Source of the DNA: Pseudarthrobacter sp. BIM B-2242
Lineage (GTDB): Bacteria > Actinomycetota > Actinomycetes > Actinomycetales > Micrococcaceae
Assembly (NCBI RefSeq): GCF_014764445.1
Contig: NZ_CP061721.1
Span: 1,674,001 to 1,738,000 of the forward strand
Reading direction: 5' to 3'
Length of the DNA: 64,000 nt
Made by a program: the position numbers and the translations under genes. Of the stretch, positions 8,748 to 18,030 are shown one piece after another. The notes below the pieces were generated by a model, which saw only the letters and a program-made list of their open reading frames with translations, was not told where the DNA came from and searched no databases. Numbering within the stretch: the stretch's first letter is position 1; each line of letters opens with the position of its first letter.

Positions 8748-10502
8748 TTACAGCCCCAGGTCGGCTTCGAAGGCGCCTTCTTCAAGGCGGGCCTTCAGGG
8801 TCTGCAGGAACCGGCCGGCGTCCGCGCCGTCCACCAGGCGGTGATCGTACGTGAGCGACAGGTACATCATGGAGCGGATAGCGAGTGAGTCGTCACCGTT
8901 CTCGTCAGCAACAACCACGGCACGCTTGACGATTGCGCCGGTGCCGAGGATTCCCACCTGCGGCTGGTTGATGATCGGGGTGTCGAACAGCGCACCAACG
9001 GACCCGATGTTGGTGATGCTGAAGGTACCGCCGGACAGCTCGTCCGGGCCGATCTTGCCGTCGCGGGTGCGTCCGGCGACATCGGCGATCTTGCCGGCGA
9101 GGCCGGCCAGGTTGAGGTTGCCCGCATCGTTGATGACGGGAACCAGCAGGCCCTTGTCCGTGTCAACGGCAATCGCGAGGTGCTCGGCGTTGTGGTACGT
9201 GATTTCCTGCTTGTCCTCGTCGTACGCAGCGTTGAGCTTCGGGTGCTGCTTGAGGGCCTCGGCAACGGCCTTGGCGATGAACGGCAGGAAGGTGAGCTTG
9301 ACGCCGTTCTGGGCCTGGAACGAATTCTTGGCCTTCAGGCGGAGCTTGGCCACCTTGGTCATGTCCACTTCGTGCACCTGCGTGAGCTGGGTGGAGACCT
9401 CAAGGGACTCGCGCATCCGGCGGGCGATGACCTGGCGGATGCGGGGAGCCTTCTGCGTGGTGCCGCGCAGCGAGGAAGCAGCCGGGCCGGACGCTGCCGG
9501 GGCAGAAGCTGCAGCTGACGGCGCTGCCGCGGGAGCGGCCTTGGCCTCAGCCGCCGCGAGTACGTCCTGCTTACGGATGCGGCCACCGACCCCGGTGCCG
9601 GACAGCGAGGAGACGTCCACGCCGTGCTGGTTGGCCAGCTTGCGGACCAGCGGGGTCACGTAGCCGGATTCGCCGCCGGCGGCGGGCTCTGCAGCGGGTG
9701 CCGGTGCTGCCGGCGGAGCAGCAGGGGCGGGTGCAGCAGCAGGAGCCGGTGCAGCAGGAGCGGCAGCCGGAGCTGCCTCTTCCTTGGGTGCGGCAGGTGC
9801 AGCCGGTGCGGGAGCCGCAGCAGGCTCAGCGGCAGGCGCCGGGGCGGGAGCAGCAGCTGCGGGGGCGGCCGCGCCGGAGCCGATGACGGCCAGGACTGCG
9901 CCTACCTCGGCGGTCTCGTCTTCGTTCACGCGGATTTCCTGGAGCGTGCCGGCAACGGGGGAGGGAATCTCGGTGTCAACCTTGTCGGTGGAAACCTCAA
10001 GGAGCGGCTCATCCACGGCAACGGTGTCGCCCACGGCCTTCAGCCAGCGGGTTACGGTGCCTTCGGTCACGCTCTCGCCCAGGGCGGGCAGGGTGACATC
10101 GTGGCTTTCGCCACCGGACGCGGCAGGGGCAGCGGGGGCTTCCGCAGCGGGTGCTTCTTCAGCCGGCGCGGCGGGGGCTTCGGCTGCGGGTGCGGGTGCT
10201 TCCTCGGCCGGAGCCGCCGGCGCTTCTGCTGCCGGGGCTGCTTCGGGGGCGGAGCCGCCGCCGGAGCCGTCACCGATGCGGACCAGGGGAGCGCCGACTT
10301 CGGCGGTCTCGTCTTCGGCCACGAGGATTTCCTCGATGATGCCGGCTACGGGAGAGGGGATTTCGGTGTCTACTTTGTCGGTGGAAACCTCGAGCAGCGG
10401 TTCGTCCACCTCTACCCGGTCACCTACCTGCTTGAGCCAGCGGGTGACGGTTCCTTCGGTGACGCTCTCACCGAGGGCGGGCAAGTTAACGGATTCAGAC
10501 AT
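8748..10502 (-). CDS. sucB: Dihydrolipoamide acyltransferase (E2) of the 2-oxoglutarate dehydrogenase type
   Basis: 584 aa. E2 enzymes pass acyl groups from a lipoyl arm to CoA. Two N-terminal lipoyl domains each contain [17 protein letters not shown] with the modified lysine, separated by long Ala/Pro/Glu linkers. A peripheral-subunit-binding domain follows ([20 protein letters not shown]), and the C-terminal catalytic domain ends with [13 protein letters not shown], holding the active His-Asp. The two lipoyl coding stretches are clearly similar at DNA level, a recent-looking duplication. It lies downstream of lpdA (E3) on the same strand. Whether it serves 2-oxoglutarate, pyruvate or branched-chain dehydrogenase cannot be settled here; the [14 protein letters not shown] lipoyl form and general actinobacterial annotation favour SucB. 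Confidence 0.92.
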   Translation of the reverse strand: MSESVNLPALGESVTEGTVTRWLKQVGDRVEVDEPLLEVSTDKVDTEIPSPVAGIIEEILVAEDETAEVGAPLVRIGDGSGGGSAPEAAPAAEAPAAPAEEAPAPAAEAPAAPAEEAPAAEAPAAPAASGGESHDVTLPALGESVTEGTVTRWLKAVGDTVAVDEPLLEVSTDKVDTEIPSPVAGTLQEIRVNEDETAEVGAVLAVIGSGAAAPAAAAPAPAPAAEPAAAPAPAAPAAPKEEAAPAAAPAAPAPAAAPAPAAPPAAPAPAAEPAAGGESGYVTPLVRKLANQHGVDVSSLSGTGVGGRIRKQDVLAAAEAKAAPAAAPSAAASAPAASGPAASSLRGTTQKAPRIRQVIARRMRESLEVSTQLTQVHEVDMTKVAKLRLKAKNSFQAQNGVKLTFLPFIAKAVAEALKQHPKLNAAYDEDKQEITYHNAEHLAIAVDTDKGLLVPVINDAGNLNLAGLAGKIADVAGRTRDGKIGPDELSGGTFSITNIGSVGALFDTPIINQPQVGILGTGAIVKRAVVVADENGDDSLAIRSMMYLSLTYDHRLVDGADAGRFLQTLKARLEEGAFEADLGL

Positions 10503-10561
10503 GTCGTCCCCGTTCTCCTTATTGTTCTTTAGTGCGGATGATTGCTGCCTTGTCGAGCTTA

Positions 10562-10590
10562 GTGCACCCGGCAGATTGTGCCGGGTGCAC
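10562..10590 (-). terminator. Hairpin between lpdA and sucB
   Basis: Perfect 12-bp arms (10562-10573 and 10579-10590) with a 5-nt loop in the 123-bp gap between lpdA and sucB. No T tract follows on the minus strand, so it may be a partial terminator or an mRNA-processing or stability element that sets the E3:E2 ratio. The function is inference. Confidence 0.6.
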
Positions 10591-10625
10591 CAAACCCTGA
10601 TGTCTTGCGGTAAAACGGGGGGCTG

Positions 10626-12008
10626 TTAGCCGTGCAGGGCCTTGCCCGCCAGGGCGAGGTGGGCTTCGCCCAGGGACTCGTTCTGGGTGGGGTGGGCGTG
10701 CACGAGCTGTGCAACATCCTCCGGGTAGGCTTCCCAGTTCACGATGAGCTGGGCTTCACCGATCTGCTCGCCCATGCGGGCGCCGATCATGTGCACGCCC
10801 ACCACGGGGCCGTCCTTCTGGCGGACCAGCTTCACGATGCCGCTGGTGCCCAGGATGGAGCTCTTGCCGTTTCCGGCCAGGTTGTACTCCTGGGTTTCCA
10901 CCTGGTCGTCGCCGAACTTTTCCTTGGCGCCCTTTTCGGTGTAGCCGACGGTCGCGATTTCCGGTTCGGAGTACGTGACCTTGGGGATGTTGACATCCTC
11001 CACAACGACGGGCTTCAGGCCGGCGATTTCCTCAGCCACGAAGATGCCCTGCTGGTAGCCGCGGTGGGCCAGCTGAACGCCCGGGACGATGTCGCCCACG
11101 GCGTAAACGTTGCCGACGCCGGTGTGCAGGCGCTCGTTGGTGATGACGAAGCCGCGGTCAATGGTCACGCCGGCTTCCTCGTAGCCGAGGTTGGCGGTGA
11201 CGGGGCCACGGCCCACGGCCACGAGGAGAAGATCGGCCTCGAACGTCTTGCCGTCCACCAGGGTGACCTTGACGCCGTCGTCGTTCTGTTCCACACCCTG
11301 GAAGAAGACTCCGGTGGAGAACTTGATGCCGCGCTTCTTGAAGGCGCGTTCGAAGTTCTTGACGATGGTCGCGTCTTCGTTCGGGACAAGCGAGGGCAGT
11401 CCTTCAACGATGGTGACGTCCACGCCGAAGGACTTCCAGACCGAAGCGAACTCGACGCCGATCACGCCGCCGCCGAGGATGATGGCGCTCTTGGGGATGT
11501 AGTCCATGGTGAGGGCTTCGTCGGAGGTGATGACCTTGCCGCCGATTTCCAGGCCCGGCAGTGTGCGGGAGTAGGAGCCGGTGGCGAGCACGATGTTCTT
11601 GCCCTTGTAGGCCGTGCCGTTGACCGTGACGGTATCCGGGGCGGTCAGCTTGCCTTCGCCTTCGATGACAGTGATGCCCTTGGACTTGATCAGTCCCTGC
11701 AGGCCCTTGAACTTGCCGGCGATGATGCCGTCCTTGTAAGCGTTGACAGCGGTGATGTCGATGCTGTCCAGGGTGACGTTCACGCCGTACTTTGCGGAGT
11801 CACGGGCGTGGTCGGCCAGTTCTGCGGAGTGCAGCAGCGCCTTGGTGGGGATACAGCCGTTGTGCAGGCAGGTACCACCCAGTTTGCCTTTCTCAACCAG
11901 ACCAACGGTGAAGCCAAGCTGAACGGCACGGAGGGCGGTGGCGTAGCCGCCACTTCCACCACCGAGTACCAGGATGTCGAATTCTTGCGCAGTTGCCTGA
12001 TCGGCCAC
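10626..12008 (-). CDS. lpdA: Dihydrolipoyl dehydrogenase (E3)
   Basis: 460 aa FAD enzyme that reoxidises dihydrolipoyl groups of 2-oxoacid dehydrogenases. It shows the N-terminal FAD motif GGGSGGYATALRA, the redox disulfide GGTCLHNGCIPTK around residues 45-57, the NAD motif GGGVIGVEFAS around 180 and the C-terminal catalytic HAHPTQNE. The start is GTG with a GAGGGAG ribosome site upstream. It is followed by sucB 123 bp downstream on the same strand. Confidence 0.95.
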   Translation of the reverse strand: MADQATAQEFDILVLGGGSGGYATALRAVQLGFTVGLVEKGKLGGTCLHNGCIPTKALLHSAELADHARDSAKYGVNVTLDSIDITAVNAYKDGIIAGKFKGLQGLIKSKGITVIEGEGKLTAPDTVTVNGTAYKGKNIVLATGSYSRTLPGLEIGGKVITSDEALTMDYIPKSAIILGGGVIGVEFASVWKSFGVDVTIVEGLPSLVPNEDATIVKNFERAFKKRGIKFSTGVFFQGVEQNDDGVKVTLVDGKTFEADLLLVAVGRGPVTANLGYEEAGVTIDRGFVITNERLHTGVGNVYAVGDIVPGVQLAHRGYQQGIFVAEEIAGLKPVVVEDVNIPKVTYSEPEIATVGYTEKGAKEKFGDDQVETQEYNLAGNGKSSILGTSGIVKLVRQKDGPVVGVHMIGARMGEQIGEAQLIVNWEAYPEDVAQLVHAHPTQNESLGEAHLALAGKALHG

Positions 12009-12194
12009 TTAGACGCTCCCTCGCGTGAACGATGACGCGAGCTTTGCGCATCATCTGGTCTTGGAACTTGTACTGCCGTGATTATGCCAGCAGGCAGGTT
12101 CGCTTTCATTTGTCACTACCGTGGTTCACCTTAGCGAACCACTTAACCATGCTCCACCTCGCCGCCGCGTTTGTGGCGCGCTTGTGGTGAGTGT

Positions 12195-12243
12195 CACGCG
12201 GCTTTGTGGCCAAGGGATCAGCCCGGTGTCACAAAGCCGCGTG
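12195..12243 (-). terminator. Long hairpin downstream of pepA
   Basis: Perfect 14-bp arms (12195-12208 and 12230-12243) with a 21-nt loop, starting 17 bp after the pepA stop. No T run. The gap 12009-12259 also has a smaller inverted repeat (GGTTCGCT at 12097-12104 and AGCGAACC at 12133-12140) upstream of lpdA. It is a likely terminator for pepA. Confidence 0.6.
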
Positions 12244-12259
12244 TGCATGCATTGATGGC

Positions 12260-13783
12260 TCAGGCCGCCGCGGCAACATCTTCCACGTAGGCCAGCAGGG
12301 TCCGGACGGTGCAGCCTGTGGCCTGCTTATGCGTGTAGCCGTACGGGCTGCCGTTGTTGAAGGACGGGCCGGCAATATCAATGTGGGCCCACGGGATCTG
12401 CTCGCCGTCCTTGCCCTTGCCCACGAACTCGCGCAGGAAGACCGCGGCGGTCATCATGCCGCCGTGCCGCTCGCCGATGTTCGCAAGGTCCGCCACCTGG
12501 GAGTCGATGCTGGCGCGCAGTTCCTCGGGCAGCGGCATGGGCCACACCAGTTCGCCGGCGCGGTCGGCGGCTGCCTTGAGCGGACCGGTGACGCTGTCGG
12601 AACCCATAACCCCGGCTGTCCGGTTGCCAAGGGCAATAAGCTGCGCGCCGGTGAGCGTGGCGACATCGATGATGGCGTCAGGGTACTCGCGGCTTGCGGC
12701 GACGATCCCGTCCGCCATGACCAGGCGGCCCTCGGCGTCGGTGTTCAGCACCTCAACAGTCTTGCCGCCAAACATGGTGAGGACGTCGGCGGGGCGGGAT
12801 GCAGCGCCGCCGGGCATGTTTTCGGCGATGCACAGCCACGCGGTGGCTTTCACGGGCAGGCCAAGCCGTGCGATCGCGAGCACCGTGTTAAGGACGACGG
12901 CGGCACCTGCCATGTCGCTTTTCATGTCGCCCATGCCGAGGGCCGGCTTAAGCGAAATGCCGCCGGTGTCGAAGGTGATGCCCTTGCCGACCAGCGCGAT
13001 CTTCTTCGTTGCCTTGGCGGGGGAGTACTCCACCTTCACCAGGCGCGGCTGGCGGGTGGAGCCCTTGCCCACGCCCATGATGCCGCCGAAGCCTTCCTTT
13101 TCCAGGCGCTTTTCATCCCAGACCGTCACCTTGACGGGAAGGCCCTTGGACAGCTCCTTCGCCGCCTCGGCGAACGACTCAGGGAAGAGGTGGCTGGGCG
13201 GCTGGTTGACCAGCGACCGGGTGGCGTTAACTGCCTGGCCGAGCAGGCCGGCGCGCTTCAGGGCCGCATTGAGCTTGTCAGTGGCGGCCACGTCCGTATA
13301 AATAACGGCATTGCGGACCGGGTCCTTGAGTCCGTCGCTGCTGGACCGGTGCTCAGTGAAGGAGTACGCACCCAGCGCGGCACCCTCGGCGACTGCTGCG
13401 ACGTCGGCGGGTCCCGCCGTCGGGAATGCCAGCACCACGGTAGGCAGGCCGGACAGCTGGCGCACGGCGGACCCGGCAGCGCGGCGGAGCGCCTCCTCGG
13501 AAAGGGGCTTGCCGGCGGCTATTTTGCCAACACCGGCGAGCACCAGCACCCCGGCCCCCGTTTCGGGCAGCCCCGGAAGCCGGACCACCTGGTCCGCAGC
13601 GCCGGTTACGCCCAGGGCTTTGAGGGAAGCGGCCAGGGCTTCGGCCGACTTGGCGGTCAGCGGGTTCTCCAGCAGCACGGGGCCGTCCGGTCCCTGGCCC
13701 ACACCGATGACAATGGCATCGCCAGCGGCCTTCTTCAGGTCCTTGGCGAGGGTACTAAGGTTGATTTCAGTATTCTTGACCAC
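12260..13783 (-). CDS. pepA: Leucyl aminopeptidase (M17)
   Basis: 507 aa cytosolic dizinc aminopeptidase that removes N-terminal residues from peptides. The C-terminal catalytic domain has KGITFDTGGISLKP, DMKSDMAGAA and the M17 signature NTDAEGRLVMAD, which supply the metal ligands. The start is GTG at 13783, with GAGGA 8 nt upstream; the open frame runs further back but has no family similarity there. The length matches bacterial PepA. It is divergent from the PAC2 gene at 14041, with a 257-bp gap. Confidence 0.93.
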   Translation of the reverse strand: MVKNTEINLSTLAKDLKKAAGDAIVIGVGQGPDGPVLLENPLTAKSAEALAASLKALGVTGAADQVVRLPGLPETGAGVLVLAGVGKIAAGKPLSEEALRRAAGSAVRQLSGLPTVVLAFPTAGPADVAAVAEGAALGAYSFTEHRSSSDGLKDPVRNAVIYTDVAATDKLNAALKRAGLLGQAVNATRSLVNQPPSHLFPESFAEAAKELSKGLPVKVTVWDEKRLEKEGFGGIMGVGKGSTRQPRLVKVEYSPAKATKKIALVGKGITFDTGGISLKPALGMGDMKSDMAGAAVVLNTVLAIARLGLPVKATAWLCIAENMPGGAASRPADVLTMFGGKTVEVLNTDAEGRLVMADGIVAASREYPDAIIDVATLTGAQLIALGNRTAGVMGSDSVTGPLKAAADRAGELVWPMPLPEELRASIDSQVADLANIGERHGGMMTAAVFLREFVGKGKDGEQIPWAHIDIAGPSFNNGSPYGYTHKQATGCTVRTLLAYVEDVAAAA

Positions 13784-14040
13784 AGGGTAAGTCCTCAATT
13801 CTCGAAAGGCTGTTCGCGCAGGAATGGATGTCTGGCGCTCGGCCACATCCGGCGGCCGTCCGATCGGGACGTAGCCGGGGTACCGGCGAAGGTCGTCCGG
13901 CAGGCCATTTGTCGATCGTAGCCGCTGGGGGCCGGGGGAGCGGAATCCCGTGAGACCTGCACCACACCGGCCGCTGGAATGCCGGACGGCCGAACAGCGT
14001 TGTACACCGTATCCATCCAAATTCTCGAAAGGAAGACGCC

Positions 14041-14979
14041 GTGCTTGAACGGATTTCCGGCTCACTGCTGGACCCCGATGCGCTCTATGCGAGCAACATC
14101 GAGCTGTTCCACAGCCCGGCGCTCCGCGGGCTGAACCTGGTGATGGGGTTCACCGGTTTCGCCGATGCCGGCCATGTGGTGAAGCAGATCAATGCGGAGC
14201 TGCTGGACACACTCGACACTGAAACGGTGGCAGTTTTCGATGCCGACCAGCTCATCGATTACCGGTCGCGAAGGCCGCACATCTCCTTTGTGGAGGATCA
14301 CCTCCAGGACTACCAGGCGCCCAAGCTGGCCCTCTACAAGCTGAAGGACGGGCTCGGGAATCCCTTCCTCCTGCTGGCAGGCTTCGAACCTGACCTTCAG
14401 TGGGAGCGCTTCGCACGCGCCGTCGTCGGCATCGTGGAAAAGCTTGACGTCAACCTGGTGACCTGGATCCACTCGATTCCCATGCCGGTGCCGCACACGC
14501 GCCCGGTGGGCGTGACGGTCCACGGCAACAGGCCTGAACTCATCGAGGGCATCTCCGTGTGGAAGCCCACCGTTGATGTTCCGGCCGCTGTGGGCCACAT
14601 CCTGGAACTGCGGCTGACGGACGCCGGGCGCAACGTCGCCGGCTACGTGATCCACGTTCCGCATTACCTTGCCGAAGCGGAGTACCCCACGGCCGCCGTT
14701 GCCGGGCTCGAATTCCTGGGCGCGGCTACCTCCCTCATGCTGCCCACCGACAGGCTTCGTGAAGCCGGCAGGGAAGTGGGCCGCCAGATCGCCGAACAGG
14801 TGGAAGCCTCGGATGACGTTCGCCAAGTGGTAGCCCGGCTGGAGGAACGGTACGACGAGAAGGCCGACGGCACCGTCCGGCGCTCACTCCTGGCCGACGA
14901 AAATGACGAACTTCCGAACGGGGATGAACTGGGCGCCGCCGTGGAGGCGTACCTGGCCCGCGAGAACCCCGGCGCTTAG
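14041..14979 (+). CDS. PAC2 (proteasome assembly chaperone) family protein
   Basis: 312 aa, GTG start with AAAGGAAG upstream. The sequence has the PAC2-family core (LVMGFTGFADAGHVVKQI, FDADQLIDYRSRRP, AGFEPDLQWERF) and a charged C-terminal helix. Bacterial PAC2 proteins occur widely in proteasome-bearing actinobacteria, but their role there is not established. No proteasome gene is in the window. Its position beside pepA and not far from tricorn is suggestive of proteolysis only. Confidence 0.88.
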   Translation: MLERISGSLLDPDALYASNIELFHSPALRGLNLVMGFTGFADAGHVVKQINAELLDTLDTETVAVFDADQLIDYRSRRPHISFVEDHLQDYQAPKLALYKLKDGLGNPFLLLAGFEPDLQWERFARAVVGIVEKLDVNLVTWIHSIPMPVPHTRPVGVTVHGNRPELIEGISVWKPTVDVPAAVGHILELRLTDAGRNVAGYVIHVPHYLAEAEYPTAAVAGLEFLGAATSLMLPTDRLREAGREVGRQIAEQVEASDDVRQVVARLEERYDEKADGTVRRSLLADENDELPNGDELGAAVEAYLARENPGA

Positions 14980-14987
14980 CCGCCCTG

Positions 14988-15009
14988 GCCGGGGCGGGCG
15001 GGCCCCGGC
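14988..15009 (+). terminator. GC-rich hairpin after the PAC2 gene
   Basis: 8-bp arms (14988-14995 and 15002-15009) with a 6-nt loop, 9 bp after the PAC2 stop. No T run follows, so it is a weak candidate. Confidence 0.45.
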
Positions 15010-15058
15010 TGTGTGTCCGTTGGGCAGACGGGTGCCCGGGTCAGAGCTGAGGCCCGGG

Positions 15059-15064
15059 CATAAT
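15059..15064 (+). promoter_or_regulatory. Putative -10 box (CATAAT) ahead of the MFS gene
   Basis: CATAAT is followed by GAGGGA (6 nt) and GTG at 15071. The purine run abuts the start codon, too close to act as a ribosome site, so a leaderless mRNA is the better reading. Confidence 0.45.
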
Positions 15065-15070
15065 GAGGGA

Positions 15071-16420
15071 GTGACTTCCCCCCGAGCCTGGCTGATCTGG
15101 ACCATCGGTATTTTTGCGTATCTGGTGGCCGTCTCCCAGCGCACCTCGTTCGGCGTGGTGGGGCTTGAAGCGACCGAACGGTTCAACGCCAGTGCCTCCG
15201 CCATCTCCTTCTTCACTGTGCTGCAACTGCTCGTCTATGCCGGCCTGCAGATTCCGGTGGGTGTCCTGGTGGACCGCTTCGGCTCGCGGGCCATGATCGC
15301 CGGCGGTGCCATCCTGATGGGTCTCGGGCAGCTTCAGCTGGCCTTCGCGGACAGCATCCCCGGGGGCGTGGCGGGGCGGGTGCTGGTGGGCGCCGGCGAT
15401 GCCATGACCTTCATTTCCGTGATCCGGCTGATCCCCTTGTGGTTCGCGCCGGGGCGGGTCCCCCTGGTGACCCAGCTGACCGGCATGTCCGGCCAGCTGG
15501 GCCAGCTGTTCAGTGTCCTGCCGTTCGCGTTCGTCCTGCATTCCTTCGGCTGGACGCCCGGTTTCCTGATGCTGGCCGGGATGTCAGGGGTGGCGGTGGT
15601 CCTGGTGGCAGTGCTCCTGAAAGACCACCCGCCCGGAACCGAGACCCCGGACGTCCAGCGCGGCCTGCGGGCCACCGGCGTTTCCCTCGCCAGCGCCTGG
15701 CGCCAGCCGGGGACACGGCTGGGCATGTGGAGCCACTTCACCATCCAGTTCAGCGGGACGGTGTTCGCCATGACCTGGGGTTATCCGTTCCTCATCTCTG
15801 GTCAAGGGCTGGAGGCCGGAACCGTGGCCGGACTCATGACGCTCTACGTGGCCGCCGGACTCGCCGCCGGACCTTTCATCGGCAGCTTTGTGGCCCGGCA
15901 TCCACTCCGCCGGTCCACCATGGTGCTGCTGATCTCCGCCGCCACGGCTGCGGCCTGGGCCGCAGTCCTGCTGATGCCGGGCCGGTCCCCGCTGTGGCTG
16001 CTGGCCATCCTGGTGGTGGTGCTGGCCATTGGCGGACCGGGGTCCATGATCGGCTTCGATTTCGCCCGGACGTTCAACCCGGCACACAGGATCGGCACCG
16101 CCACGGGGATTGTTAATGTGGGCGGATTCATTGCCGCCCTGGTGGCGATCTTTATGATCGGCCTTGTGCTGGACCTCCTGCTGGCCAGCGGCTATTCCCA
16201 AGGGGTCCTCTACGGGCTCGAGCCGTTCCGGATTGCCCTGAGCGTCCATTTCCTGCTGTTGGGGTTCGGGGCCATCATGATGCTGGCCTGCCGGCGCAAG
16301 GTCCGGCGCCAGATGGCTACCGAAGGTGTGGTGGTTCCGCCGCTGCTCCAGGCCATGGCCCGGCAGCGCAAGGCGAACCTGGCCCGCCGGCGGCAACGGG
16401 ACCGCGCAGACAAAGACTGA
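15071..16420 (+). CDS. Major facilitator superfamily transporter
   Basis: 449 aa with about 12 hydrophobic segments. The loop after helix 2 has VGVLVDRFGSRAMI, close to the MFS A motif. The N-terminal sequence (IWTIGIFAYLVAVSQRTSFGV) resembles the nitrate/nitrite-porter and cyanate-type MFS group, but the substrate is not identified. The C terminus is highly basic. GTG 15071 is chosen because the first helix begins directly after it; the frame stays open upstream into the PAC2 gene. Confidence 0.85.
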   Translation: MTSPRAWLIWTIGIFAYLVAVSQRTSFGVVGLEATERFNASASAISFFTVLQLLVYAGLQIPVGVLVDRFGSRAMIAGGAILMGLGQLQLAFADSIPGGVAGRVLVGAGDAMTFISVIRLIPLWFAPGRVPLVTQLTGMSGQLGQLFSVLPFAFVLHSFGWTPGFLMLAGMSGVAVVLVAVLLKDHPPGTETPDVQRGLRATGVSLASAWRQPGTRLGMWSHFTIQFSGTVFAMTWGYPFLISGQGLEAGTVAGLMTLYVAAGLAAGPFIGSFVARHPLRRSTMVLLISAATAAAWAAVLLMPGRSPLWLLAILVVVLAIGGPGSMIGFDFARTFNPAHRIGTATGIVNVGGFIAALVAIFMIGLVLDLLLASGYSQGVLYGLEPFRIALSVHFLLLGFGAIMMLACRRKVRRQMATEGVVVPPLLQAMARQRKANLARRRQRDRADKD

Positions 16421-16513
16421 CACTTCTCCTCAACACCGCTCTTCCCGGCGCGGTTGTTCACATAGTGGATGTTGGCGCTTCAGCCCCGACGCGGATGCGC
16501 GAAAGCTGGAGTC

Positions 16514-17788
16514 ATGAAACCTCCAGAACACCTGACCGTCCGGAGCCCTGAAGACATCCTCGGGTTCATTCCACATTCCCTGGGCTATTGGCCGGCAGAC
16601 AGCCTGGTGGCCATGACCATGCACGGTAAACGGCTGGGGGCCACGCTCCGGCTTGACCTCCCCGGCCCGGCAACCCTTGCTGACCCGCGCGCCTACGCCC
16701 GGACTGTGCGCGACTACCTTGCGGCGGACATAGATGCCGACGGCGCCCTGCTGGCCATCTTCACCAACGACGGCTGGTCCGAACAGCCCGGCACCTACCA
16801 GGGGCTGATTGACGCCTTGGAAGCCCGCCTCGGTGCCTCGGGGATGACCGTGCGGGACGCCTGGTACGTGGGAGACACCTACTGGCGCGATGCCCACTGC
16901 ACTGACCTGGCGTGCTGCCCGGCCCGGGGCAAGTCCGTTCAGGCCATCCGGGACAGCATGCTGAATGCCGAAATGGTCTACCGCGGCAGCAGTGTGGGGC
17001 CGTCGCCGGAGAACGGAACCCGTCCGGTGGCTGCGGTGTCCGACGAGGAACGCGCCGCGGTGCTGGCGTCGGAGGCGGCATGGGCGGCGCAACTGGACCG
17101 GCGCCGGGGGAGCCGTGAACAGTTCGGCATCCTCCTGGACCTGTGGGAGTCCGTGCTGACCAACGATGCCGGGCACCTGCTGCCGGCAAACGATGTAGCG
17201 TTCCTCCGGGCCTCACTCAGTGTGCCGGCCTGGCGCGACGCAGTCCTGGTCATGGCTGCGGCCGGGACACCTGCGGCCTTGGCGGGAGCCGAAGCCTTCG
17301 GCATCTTCGAACCCGGCAGTGCCCTTGCGCCGGTGGGACCTGTCCGCCCGGGCCACGGGACCGCTGGTGAAGCCGACGGCACCAGCAGGGCAGAAGCTGC
17401 CGTCGCCGGCCGCTGCCCGGGCAGCGGGGACGCCGCCCGGATAGAAACCTCTGCCGGGCGGGACGTTCCCGGGTATGGCGAGGTCCTGCTGGGGCTCGAG
17501 CCGTATATTCCCGCGTGGGACAGACTGAACAGCCTGGATGCCGTCATGGCACAACTCTCGGCCTACGGCGGGCTGCCGGGTGCTGCTGCGCTGACCGGAA
17601 GGGGCTGGATTGCCTGGTGCCGGGGCCGTGGATCCTACGCTGCCGCCTATCTCGGGCAGGCGCTCGAGGACGTTCCGGGCTACCGGTTGGCGGAACTCAT
17701 GCTGGAACTGGTGCGGCGTGGAACCATCTGCGGCTGGGCTGCACGGAAGGAGGCCGCGTGGCGGCGCTTCGAACCTGACGCGGCCTAG
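16514..17788 (+). CDS. DUF4192 domain-containing protein
   Basis: 424 aa. The N-terminal part (TVRSPEDILGFIPHSLGYWPADSLV) is the hallmark of DUF4192, an actinobacterial family of unknown role. The middle is Ala/Gly-rich and probably a flexible linker; the C-terminal 100 residues have a tetratricopeptide-like helical pattern (AWCRGRGSYAAAYLGQALEDVPGY). ATG 16514 begins the conserved part, with GGAG just upstream. It lies ahead of sigA on the same strand, but a 242-bp gap with its own promoter motifs separates them. Confidence 0.85.
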   Translation: MKPPEHLTVRSPEDILGFIPHSLGYWPADSLVAMTMHGKRLGATLRLDLPGPATLADPRAYARTVRDYLAADIDADGALLAIFTNDGWSEQPGTYQGLIDALEARLGASGMTVRDAWYVGDTYWRDAHCTDLACCPARGKSVQAIRDSMLNAEMVYRGSSVGPSPENGTRPVAAVSDEERAAVLASEAAWAAQLDRRRGSREQFGILLDLWESVLTNDAGHLLPANDVAFLRASLSVPAWRDAVLVMAAAGTPAALAGAEAFGIFEPGSALAPVGPVRPGHGTAGEADGTSRAEAAVAGRCPGSGDAARIETSAGRDVPGYGEVLLGLEPYIPAWDRLNSLDAVMAQLSAYGGLPGAAALTGRGWIAWCRGRGSYAAAYLGQALEDVPGYRLAELMLELVRRGTICGWAARKEAAWRRFEPDAA

Positions 17789-17888
17789 GTCCTGCTGCGT
17801 CTTGAGCCCGGTCAGGGAAAACCGTGAGACAATGGTTGCCGAGACCCGGTTGGGTCCGTGTATCAAGTGCGTGTAATAGTGCCCTTTC

Positions 17889-17915
17889 GGGAACATTACA
17901 GCCTCCCCGGCAGTT
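17889..17915 (+). promoter_or_regulatory. SigR/SigH-type promoter motif upstream of sigA
   Basis: GGGAAC (17889-17894), 18 nt, then GTT (17913-17915). This fits the consensus for redox/heat ECF sigma factors of the SigR/SigH group (GGGAAY-N18-GTT). In Streptomyces the principal sigma gene hrdB has a SigR-dependent promoter, so the placement is sensible. It lies about 115 bp before the sigA start. No experimental support. Confidence 0.5.
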
Positions 17916-18030
17916 CTACTTGTAGACTCTGCCGGCCGTGGTCGCACCTGATGTTGATCACGGACTTGACAGGGTCATAGTGGTGTTGCCCGTATGGTGA
18001 TTCCACAGACCGCCGCTAGAAAGGTTTTCT

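Noticed and set aside
13797..14032. 13-bp direct repeat AATTCTCGAAAGG at 13797-13809 and 14020-14032 flanking the pepA/PAC2 gap
   Set aside because: The second copy is part of the PAC2 ribosome-binding region and no other element-like feature is present, so chance or a shared leader sequence is more likely than a mobile element.
17914..17927. TTCTAC-N2-GTAGAC upstream of sigA, similar to the BlaI-type sites
   Set aside because: The spacer is 2 instead of 5 bp and the right half has one mismatch, so it does not fit the three cyd sites.
17966..17998. TTGACA and TATGGT as the sigA housekeeping promoter
   Set aside because: The spacing is 21 nt, outside the usual 16-19 nt. It was not listed as a promoter.
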